Below are positions 17,679 through 26,717 of a stretch of DNA of 26,717 nt, piece after piece (the first letter of the stretch is position 1; every line of letters begins with the position of its first letter). The notes under the pieces were generated by a model, which worked only from the letters and a program-made list of their open reading frames with translations, did no database searches and was not told the origin of the DNA. The stretch covers positions 4,887-31,603 of the forward strand of contig WKLE02002441.1 of NCBI GenBank assembly GCA_014885115.2. Direction: 5' to 3'. This DNA is from Asterionellopsis glacialis (Eukaryota > Bacillariophyta > Plagiogrammaphyceae > Rhaphoneidales > Asterionellopsidaceae). A program made the position numbers and the translations under genes.

Positions 17679-20600
17679 TGCTTGTGGTTGTCATGTATTG
17701 GTGTCTTCTTTCCTGCTCTAACTGTGCATGTTTGCAGAACACAAAAATAGATTGATTTGAGATTATGCACCTAGTTCAAAGAAGTCAGGAAACTATAGAA
17801 CCAAAATCCAAGTGTAATTTCTTGAGCAAAGCCAGAAATCATGAATTAAAGAAAGGCCCCTTTAAAAAACAAGCTCAGTCCAATTTGGTTCTGTTTCCTG
17901 AGTCAGAGGCAAATCTTCCTGTATCTACTAAGTTGTGTGCTCTCAGTGCTCAGTGCAATAACAACAAGCAGATTTTTAGTTGTGATACATCACCATACTA
18001 CTAGAATTTATTGGAATTCTTCTACTTTTCATTTCTTCATGTGATATATGAGCATGCCATTCTTTTCATCAAAATCAAGAATGTTATTTTGATTTGAGCT
18101 CTTGAATTATAGCATCATTGATGTCACTTGAACTCACTTTAATTGCCTTTGTCTAGGACTCTCATTGATGAATCTTCTGATGTCAATATATATTGTGAAG
18201 ATGAGGATCACCAAATATTTCTTTGCATCCACCAAGGGTGTCTTCTAACTGCTACTTATCATCAGAATAATTGCCAATCTTTGATTCTTTTTGTACTTGT
18301 ATACTATATGCTTGGCAGCATTGGAAGATTAGAGTTCAACAACATTTTCATAATAAAACATAATACAGGTATAGTAATCATTTTTATAAGTAATTTCTTT
18401 TCTTATTATTATTTTTAAGGAGAAGAGTAAATTGGTGCTCTTTCTTTCTAAACATTTGTTCTTCAGTAATTGTGGATTTAGACTTATTGAACAAGAATCA
18501 AGAATCAATTAACTTAATAAACAAAAATACAATTGCCTGCTTGCAAAAGTATTTCTGATTTCTATGGTTGCAGATCATGCAAAAAAAAATTTCTGAATTT
18601 GAAGGTACACATGATGATGTTGACAGGTGTAATTATATATAGCTTCTCAATAATAGCCACAAACTTGAGGGAAACTTACTTATAAAAAGGATTTTGGCTC
18701 TTTTGTTTGTTTATATTTGAGAAGCCCTCAGCAAGTCTTATTGCTTTATGAAAATGATATGGGATCAGTTGAAACATACAAATGCTTCTTAAAAAGATTT
18801 CATGTTGGACATTTATTGTTCTTCTATTTTTGGTTTGGGTGCAGGTCCCTGTAGTTTCCTATCATTCCACAAGTGGTTGCAGTAGAAGAGCCATCCCTGC
18901 ATTAAAATACATGTTTGATATCTACCATTTAACAAGTAATTTTTTAGATTGTTCAACTGCATAGTACTATCAAAGTTGATTCTCTGGAGGAATGTATTTA
19001 AGGACATGCAATACTCTTATCATCCAAGACACTAAACAGTTTGTTGTATCTAAAGCCCTCTTTTGGGTCATTTGTGTATGAGGGGTTTGATCAAAATGGG
19101 TATAGTATTTAAATACCAAAAGGAACAAGTAGGTAATATAAATTGCTGTCACTCCTACTAACAATTATTTTAAAACTTCTCTATGCTTGGTTTGTGAAAT
19201 GCCACAAAGCCCATCATCAAGAAGGAGGATGTAGAAACAGAAAGAAGAGCAGTGCTAGACTACAGTATTCATTAATACATCCAATATCATCATGTTTTTG
19301 TTGTTACAAATGCCATCACCCATCACTTTGGTTTTCTGTTCTTTTTAGATTTGTGGGTCAAATGTCTGACTAGGATACCAGAGAGGGTAGTCATGCCCCC
19401 CTTGTTTTGTCTGGTTTACAAATGTAAGGAAGTACCATGATTATACCACAGAATGATTGTGTAGATGAGACTATTTGTGAGTATTGTAGACATCAATCAA
19501 GTTAACAATACTGCCCACCTCAGTTTTTGAGCTTGGTGCTTTTTTTTGTGGTATTACTGATTACTTGTACAACACAAGATTCAAAAGCAGGGGGACACAT
19601 AGTTTCAAGGTTACCTCACTAATCAAGACAAGTTCATCTATGGTATCACTACTTTCTCTCTTAAATAAGTAGACAAGGGTAGAGTGTTGAAGATTATATC
19701 ACAGCTAAAAAGTTTGATCATAGTATTTGCTTTAATTTGTTACCAAAGAACTGCAAGAATATCATTATGCTGTAGACCTGAATGACCTACTATTGTTTTG
19801 TCCTGGTAAATGAATTGCTATCTTTTATCAGGTACACTATAAAATGATACAGACTGGAAAATAATACACTATATGGAGGAGGATCAAAGTAAGAGCTCAG
19901 TGTGGTTGTAATCTTCAAGTCACTTAGTATTACATTTTCTCTCCTCCTCAACATCACCAACACTAACAAAGATTGATTGCATCCTTTTGAGTTTATCTGT
20001 CACGGGCAACAAAAGTAATATATATGAACTTGTTGATACTTCTTTATACTATCAGTGTGTCATAAACTATTGCTTCAATAGGACCATCATGTTTTAGATG
20101 AGCAGATTTGCTAATTTCTCCTGACTTTGGTTATTTGCTTCTCTAATTGAATGCATCTACTATTGCTTCTGGTAATAATAACTGTTTGATACTTTACATT
20201 GGGGTGGGGGGTGTTTATAGTATCTATTTTTGTTACATATCAACAAATAATAGACATTTCATCTGGATTTCTAGAGTGTCACTTGCCTAAATTCACACCA
20301 ACAATTTCACCTTCTCTATTTGGCATTTTTCTTGCCTAGAAGGAATGTTTGCTGCAGGAACATTGAATGAATTGTTCATCTGGTGAAATGCTAGTAGGTA
20401 GTATTCATGATTTTGTTCAAGAAAGAAATAGGGAGAAATGCTTATTTGGTTTATTTTCTATTTTTTGCACCTCCTCTCTGACATCATCAGCAGCCTTTTG
20501 ATTTATTGTCTTTTTTTCTTTCTTCCACTGATTCATTTTTCTTTCTTGTCTTAATTGTTTTCTTGCTGGTGTTGCTTTATTAATAAGGTGTTTACTATGG

Positions 20601-23600
20601 GCAACAAAATGATTGAAGCCTGGAGCCTGGAGCCTGTTGACTGGCGTAACCAAACATTTTCTACCATATGGCTCTTGGTTACAAAATTCAACCTAATTTT
20701 AAGGTAGCTGGATCTTTGTGTGTGTCTTGCAAGTTGAGCTCACAAATAAGGACAAAGTGATTTGTCATTATGGAAGTAGTATTGAAAGTTCTTTATCTAT
20801 AAACCTTATGATTCACTGCAATTGATCAAGGTGTTTATGCAAAAAAAGTATCTTCTGCTATTTGTTGTAGAGCAATAGAGAGACCCCCAGTTTTGAAACC
20901 TTGTTTGGACTATTGCCTATTAATTACTGCTGACTGTTAAAAAAATACTTCACATGATCCTACTGCACAGATTCTGCTTCTGTCTTTTATCATATCATGA
21001 TTGTTTCTGCTGATATCTTTCAATTTATATCCTCCTATCATATCATGCTCAAACATACTTGTGATGATAGCAATTCCTCTGTGGTGGACTTAGCAAGTAT
21101 GTTTGCAATCAGAGACCAAGAAGCCTGGTGCTGAGTTTAGAGTTTGTGGTTTGATTATGATATGTATAACATATAAAGAGAGCCTTGCCAATATATTGAC
21201 AGTAATGGAAGCCTTCTTCTTTGAATTGTTTCTGTGCTATTGGAGTCTTTTTCCCAAAATTTAATTTTACTAAACAATAAGTGCTTCATACTGAAATTTT
21301 CTGTGTATCAACTTATCTTGTTGACTTTTTATGAAAATAAGAAGAATAAATAGAAGTAGTGTACAACAAAGTAGCCAAAAAGAGAGGAAGAAAACACAAA
21401 AATAATAGCAACAGCAAGAAATATTTACCACTCCCAGAGACCTGAAGCAACACAATTCAAAATATGCTGGTCCCCCTTTGGAGCCTGGAGGACTAAGTGT
21501 TTCAGTGAATACCACACCTGCTCTGATTCCAAAATGGGATGCATATATTTTAGATCAATATACTACTAGTAGTGAATTTGTTTCCTTGCACTACATTTCA
21601 GCTGAGCAACCGTCAATACTGGATAATCTAGAAGAAAAGAATCAGAACACCATGTTTAAAGTGGAGAAAATTGTACTATATGCTATCCTTTGCCCTGGCT
21701 TGTTTCAACTTGAAACATAGGTTTATGATTTCTCCTGTATATTCTACAAGATGACATTGTAATATATAAAATATCATCATGGATAAAGTTTATCAGGAAG
21801 AAAAGGTGCAAGTATTTCATCTTTTCTCTCATATAAGATAACAAGTATGATAACAAGTATTTACAATAGTTGCTATGAGCATTGTTTGTATTTTTATTCC
21901 CTTCAATTGAAAGCCAAGAATTCATTCATTTGTATTTTAACATGTTTCACTATTTGTGTATGATATGCCATACTTGGTGGAATAAGGAATTTTTTAGGGT
22001 ACAATAAGAATGATTTTCAAAATATTTTGTACAGCAGGGATATGATGACATCATATCTCTACCAAGTTTGGTTAAAGTCAATCAAGACAAAGTCTGGATC
22101 ACCACAACATGGAGAAAATAATTGCTTATTACATCCTTTAATAGGTCAAAACTCACAGGTTCTTTTTGACCATTACTATGCAATGTTAGTATTGACTTGC
22201 AGGAGCTCTTTGTATCCAGCTTGCTTAGTTGCAAAAGAACTTGAAATAAGAATTTATTATTACATATTACCAACTGGTTCTTTGTATTGTTCTATAATAG
22301 TGTTAATGTAAAAAATCTTTTATTTTATTCCTGCTGCCCAAACAACAGATCCACACATACCATATTCTTCTCTGTTTCACCCTAAACATTCACAAATATT
22401 ACCAGCTTTTCAATGACTGCAACTTGCAGCTATATTTTATGATTTGATGGGCACTACTATCATAGCTGGTGGTCAGATCATGGCTCCTAACACTCCTTGC
22501 CTAGTAACTAATACAGTACAGATGATAGCAATGTGTACACCTGGTGTAAATTGCAGAATAGAAAAAACATGGTTAAAATCATGTAGTAGTAATTCTTGGA
22601 TGACATAGTGCTGTAGAAAATATAATAATCAGGATGGGCCTAGAAACTCAAAACTCTATCAGTCATTTATCCAGTACTCTAAGTCCCCCCCTGCTATTAT
22701 TGATTTCTTGCTATAGTTTCCTTTAATCCACTGTTTTATGTCTACAAATTGTCTGTAACACAGGCATGGGCAAAACATTGAGTGTCAGTATGCATCATTG
22801 CTTGTACAGAATTTGACTGTTGCTGTCAAGAGCTGAAGACATTTTGATGTTTATGCAATTGTTGTTATTGCTGGATGGGTACATTAAATAAGTGTTCTAT
22901 GCTATACTGCTAGAGGATATTTGATGTTGTGCTGTAGGGTTGAGATATCAAGCTTTTCACCAATTTCTTGCCTACTTTGATGATGCTGGAAGCATAAGCT
23001 ACTCCTTGGTAGCTAGTAATGGCAATGATATCACCAGTCTTAGAAGATGATCTGACCCCAATTACTGCCCACCCCTTCATTCTTGTTTCACTTTTTTTTA
23101 AGTCTTCACTAAACCAACAAAGTGAAAGATATTTCCTATAGTTTCAATCAGTGCAGATAGCAGGAGTGCAGTACTGTCATCTACTTTCAATTGCTCTCTA
23201 TAGTGATCATTTTTTTTAAGGTAGCACTTATCCACAGACTATATGCTTAAGGGTTTAATGCTTGTGCCCACAAACCTGCTATTGTTTCTTACACAAAAAA
23301 CCCAGTGCAACATATTTTGAAATAATCTAGAAAATCAATGTTGGTACCTTATGAACAAATAAAGTTATAAAATAGAAGTTGTTAAAAAAGAAATGAAATA
23401 GATTCTGGTACACTTTAAAAATGCACAACTAACAGCAAGCATCCATATGACTAAAAATTTATTAAATGCACTCATATTCTTAATCTTTCAAAAACTACTA
23501 TGTTGTTAATATATCAGGCATAAATTCTTGGTTGCAAAAACTATTGTGGGTGCACTTTGACCAATTTTTTCTTCCATGATATTGCTTAAAATGCTCCAAA

Positions 23601-24160
23601 ATGGATTGAGTTGCTTCATGGTATTCCAAGCTCAAGAAATCTAAAATAATTGAGGAGGTAAGGTGATACCAGGTCTGTGTACAACAGCAATAGTCATCAT
23701 CATCATTTCTACCAGGGATGAAAGAAATGGAATATGATTAAATTCTGCATCACTATCTTCAGAAGGGTGAACATGTGAATGTTAGAATGCTGATACTCGC
23801 CTTTTTTATTGCTTTTATTCACAAACAAGAATAAAAATCAATGCCTGCATGGACAACCTCCTTCTTATTGTCTTCCTTGTCATTAGTAGGTTCCCTATAA
23901 GAACAAACCTTTTGTATTTAAGGAGATAATGCTTTTAGGGTTTCTACTTTAAAATTATTATTACTTATTTACATGTGCATAGATGTCAAATTCTACTCTC
24001 CAGCAGCCAAAAAATATGATAATCTCAATGTTAAATCAAGTTGTAGTTTTAGTAATTTGCTCCTCGTGATCCATACTTTCAAATGTTGCATTCCTGGAAC
24101 CAGAAAAGGTGTATAGTAGTTGTGATGACTAGCTTTATATTTTGTACATTTATTCAATAA

Positions 24161-24210
24161 ACTCAACAATTAAGTTAGTTGTTGAGTCACATTTTGTCAT
24201 CATGACTCAA
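24161..24210. repeat. two overlapping inverted repeats
   Basis: Arms ACTCAACAA (24161-24169) and TTGTTGAGT (24179-24187) are perfect; TTGAGTCA (24182-24189) and TGACTCAA (24203-24210) are also perfect. The middle arms share TTGAGT, so the two hairpins are mutually exclusive. This lies within the CpG-poor block. Confidence 0.6.
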
Positions 24211-24484
24211 ACTTGAAGGTACTGAACCAGTAAATGATGTACCTCAGAACTTTTGGAAAGCCCTAAGCAACTGGTACTTCTTACTGAGATAGTTTGATAC
24301 CTCTAAAGTTTAATTTCCTGCTGCAACATTATAAATTGAAACAAGACTGTGCATCCCTAAAAACCAAGAACAATCTTTATATTGTTGCCCAACATGATGA
24401 TTAGGGTATAGGTACTGGTTGAGATGGATCCCTTATTTCAATGTTTAGTATTATTTTTTTTGCCAAGGATTAGAAAACAGTAGG

Positions 24485-25006
24485 ATGAATAAATCTATAA
24501 CTTTACTTTTTTTATATTACAAGACACTTGTAGCTGCTACTCCAGTGACTGGACAAAAAAAAAAGAAGGAAGCAATCAAAATTATCATTAAACCTGATAC
24601 TGATATTCAGAAGTTAGTTTACTTACCAGAATAAAAGGCAGTGAGGAATTGTCTTGAAAATCAGGTGGTTGACAGTACTGAGGAACAATTAAAAAAAGTA
24701 CAAGTCAACTTAAAAATGGAAGATTTTAAAAACAAGTTTCAATTAACAAAGAGACCCAACAAGTTGTAGCAAAATAGACATATTGATGAAATTCCTATAG
24801 CATTAGGTAAAATGCACTACAGCAATTTAAGAAAAAATTGTGATATAGGGAATATAAACTTGGAACTGGCATTCTGGAATGAATCGACCTAGGGTGCTTG
24901 GAAAAATGATCTTCCACAGATAAAAAAACATGAACAGGATGCAGATACACACTTCAAACCCAGGTGCCCTGATGTAGACTTTGAGTACATACATCTACAA
25001 GAATGA
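24485..25006 (+). pseudogene. decayed protein-coding frame, family unrecognised
   Basis: From an ATG at 24485 one frame runs 174 codons to a TGA (25004-25006), interrupted by three stops: TAA 24632, TAG 24767, TAG 24890. Between stops the translation is strikingly protein-like: TPVTGQKKKKEAIKIIIKP, STEEQLKKVQVNLKMEDF, KKHEQDADTHFKPRCPDVDF. No frameshift is needed. All three internal stops are one C-to-T change from a Gln codon, matching the deamination signature of the surrounding block. It may be a fragment of a structural or accessory protein of the inserted element. I see no diagnostic motif and cannot name it. Confidence 0.5.
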
Positions 25007-25039
25007 TTGTAACATATTAAAATAGTTTATTTGTAGATT

Positions 25040-25617
25040 CGTCACTACATTTGCTGTTGGTCCGTCTCATTATTGTTTGTACAGCACGTATTTTCGTGAT
25101 CGTTTGCATCCAAGAAGGATGTTAAAGTTGTTCCATAGAATCGACAAAATCAATGGTATTGAACAAAATTACTAATGGAATACCAGGTACATACCTGGTA
25201 CGTGATCACGTATGTACAATTGGTACAAAAATCGAGTACCAGAATCGATTTTTCTACAGGACTTGCCCACCCTACCTGATAGTCGCTAAAATGAATGTGT
25301 CGCGTTCGTATCCTGCGAACCCTCCGATGATTATATCATTTATATTTAAGTATGAATATTTTCAATGTACTGTGAAAACAAGAAGACCCAGGTGTCAGAC
25401 AAAAAGCTCCGTGGTCATTTTTGAAGACGACGCCATAGAACAGAGCTTCGCTTCTTTCCGTTCATTTATTGTTGCGCATTATATGCTCAACTTCTCTTGA
25501 TTGAGGCTGACATAGTCGGAACTCATTCTTTTTCGACTGCGATCATAGATGTCATTATTTTGACACTTCTATTCACCAGAAAAACCAGAACAATTGATCT
25601 ATGCATCAAAGTACAAT
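25040..25617. other. intergenic region, normal CpG, with palindrome cluster 7
   Basis: CpG density returns abruptly to normal at 25040. A 115-codon open frame at 25153-25500 runs through the palindrome cluster and shows no domain, so I do not call it. The region probably holds the promoter of the downstream secreted-protein gene. Confidence 0.5.
25181..25240. repeat. palindrome cluster 7 (GGTAC type)
   Basis: A perfect hairpin TACCAGGTA-CA-TACCTGGTA at 25181-25200 abuts a perfect palindrome ACGTGATCACGT (25200-25211). Further GTAC and GGTAC/GTACC words follow to 25240. It is about 380 bp upstream of the secreted-protein ATG. Confidence 0.75.
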
Positions 25618-26681
25618 ATGATTTTCTCGCAAACATTACTGCCACTTCTTAAATTATTGTTGATTCCAAATTTAGTGTTTGCTTCACATTATCATTATCC
25701 GTCGACTTTACACGTGTGTAACAGAGGATTTTGTTACACAAAGAAGGAAGACTGGCGTAAACAACGACATCGTCCACTCTATTCTGCTTCTACAAAACAA
25801 GGAAGCACAGAGAGAGGATCATTCAACTTTTGTACGGATAGTCACGGCAATCCGTTAGATTGTGAATTATTTGAAATTCTTGACATGGATCAATATGATG
25901 AAATCTACGAAGAAGAACACGAAGCTATAGAATGTAGACCAGGAGATCCATGCAAAACCATTATCAAAGATAGCTCAACAGAGAAACCACCGGTGCTATA
26001 TTATTACACCGAAAAGATACTTGAGTTGGATGATGAGGACGAGAGTCTGAATCTTGGCCATATTTCTTGGAAGGAACGACCACAGAAAGGAAAATGTTAC
26101 GACCAAAATTCAAGTCTTGGATTTGATTGTAATTTGATAGAGGTTCTGCCGTAAGTTTTATTGCGTGTGATGGCATCTGATAGTGCATGAATCTCGGATG
26201 TCTCTTTGTTTCAGCTCTCTCTCTCTCGAGTAGCACTTGAGATGTCAACATGGTCGGAAATCCGCCTATTCGGAAATCCGCGTATTGCTCGTTACCTTTA
26301 CTGTACTTTACATGTCTTTATCAATTGTCATCCCCGTGAATTCTTGTTGCATCGGGTCGTTTATGGCTTACATACAAAATTCTCTACCTAACTCTGCATT
26401 GAACCTTCATTAATAATATTTTCGCTGAATGACATAAATTGATAATTGATGACTTCATACATATTTACAGAGAAGGGCTTGTGCTGATTGAAATGCTTTC
26501 ACCTCCTCACACTAAAGTCGTTCTTCGACGTCCCAAAACTGATTTTACCACACGGAAATCACTAAATGATAAGTATCACAGGCAGCAGCCTCGGACACCA
26601 GATGTATTGAACGGTAGCGGTGCAGCAGATCCTGCTCAAGATTGGAGAACCAATGTGCTACTTAATCTTGAAGGTCTTTAG
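25618..26681 (+). CDS. predicted secreted Cys-repeat protein, two exons, unrecognised
   Basis: Exons 25618-26150 and 26471-26681 join to 247 aa; intron 26151-26470 (GTAAGT...TTTACAG) is phase 2 and rebuilds a Pro codon. I chose ATG 25618 because it directly starts a signal peptide (MIFSQTLLPLLKLLLIPNLVFA|S). The mature chain has eight cysteines in exon 1: C34/C39, C72/C82, C106/C112, C160/C171. Two units share the pattern C-x9/10-C-x-L-x-E-(I/V)-L (72-88 and 160-177), separated by an acidic, Tyr-rich stretch (88-105). The exon 2 part is polar and lacks cysteines. An AATAAA lies 20 bp after the stop. The intron is longer than others here, and an alternative acceptor at 26213-26214 would end the protein after a few residues. 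The function is unknown; an extracellular, cell-wall or secretory-pathway role is only an inference. Confidence 0.6.
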
Positions 26682-26701
26682 GGATTCTCTTCTCTTTACA
26701 C

Positions 26702-26707
26702 AATAAA
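26702..26707 (+). promoter_or_regulatory. poly(A) signal-like AATAAA after the secreted-protein gene
   Basis: A perfect AATAAA 20 bp downstream of the TAG stop, supporting 26681 as the end of the coding sequence and the choice of the distal exon 2. Confidence 0.4.
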
Positions 26708-26717
26708 GACAGATACT

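Larger units (their letters stand above)
17679..25039. other. 7.36-kb gene-free, CpG-depleted block
   Basis: I count only six CpG dinucleotides (20003, 20645, 21611, 23798, 24065, 24885) between the CpGs at 17677 and 25040, whereas GpC, TpG and CpA are frequent. No open frame longer than about 95 codons is found and none is convincing, although fragments look protein-like, notably a Lys/Glu/Gln-rich minus-strand stretch ending at 20417. No terminal direct or inverted repeats, primer-binding site, or recognisable reverse transcriptase or transposase motif could be found by eye. CpG decay of this kind is the footprint of 5-methylcytosine deamination; transposons are the main methylated sequences known in diatoms. 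An ancient inactivated mobile element, or several, is my best reading. Low GC also leaves a centromere-like role open. Confidence 0.75.

Noticed and set aside
23690..23707. CATCAT microsatellite as a functional repeat
   Set aside because: Only a few units, typical background in AT-rich non-coding DNA.
17679..25039. The block as DNA from an organism with a ciliate-type genetic code
   Set aside because: One frame fits (Gln at TAA/TAG), but no long TGA-only frames occur elsewhere in the block and deamination explains the stops.
17679..25039. A full LTR retrotransposon
   Set aside because: I could not find matching terminal repeats, a primer-binding site, or reverse transcriptase or integrase motifs by eye; only remnants remain possible.
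25153..25500. 115-codon plus-strand frame
   Set aside because: It runs through palindrome cluster 7 and has no recognisable protein feature; chance is likelier.
26215..26391. Alternative second exon of the secreted-protein gene
   Set aside because: The open frame there is out of phase with the phase-2 donor at 26151; the correct join hits TAG after a few codons.

Overview
The window looks like nuclear DNA of a photosynthetic stramenopile, most likely a diatom. Two genes carry bipartite plastid presequences with the heterokont ASAF-type cleavage motif (VSA|FGTLP in TIC110, ASA|FTGNP in enolase). Introns are short GT-AG introns, mostly about 85-200 bp. No bacterial operon structure is present.

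Left part (1-17,300) is gene-rich. In order it holds: an acireductone dioxygenase of methionine salvage (759-1457, +); a tRNA-Arg(ACG) whose halves are in swapped order (2123-2201, -); a small coiled-coil protein (2866-3234, +); a 12-TM sugar/polyol porter (3363-5265, -, 3 exons); TIC110 of the plastid inner envelope (6087-9841, -, 4 exons); a ChrR-like bicupin (11050-11844, -); a TRIC-type cation channel (12318-13467, -, 2 exons); a plastid-targeted enolase (14468-16204, +, 3 exons); and a tandem Dabb-domain protein (16501-17229, -). Apart from two proteins sharing plastid location, these are ordinary housekeeping neighbours without an obvious shared pathway.

Right part: about 7.36 kb (17,679-25,039) has no convincing gene and only six CpG dinucleotides by my count, while GpC, TpG and CpA are common. 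It has sharp edges and contains at least one decayed reading frame (24,485-25,006). I read it as an old, heavily methylated and deaminated insertion. A secreted Cys-rich protein gene with two exons (25,618-26,681, +) follows it.

The most interesting item is the tRNA. On the minus strand the 3' half (anticodon-stem 3' strand, variable loop, T arm, acceptor 3' strand) precedes the 5' half (acceptor 5' strand, D arm, anticodon). The two acceptor strands, separated by only 6 nt after the discriminator, pair over 7 bp, and the outer ends reconstitute a perfect anticodon stem. This is the layout of a circularly permuted tRNA gene.

A second recurrent signal is a family of intergenic clusters built from short nested palindromes (GGTACC, TACCTGGTA, GTCCTCTAGAGGAC, TACCTGTTAGG). 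They lie in the upstream non-coding DNA of most genes here and in none of the recognised coding sequences or introns.
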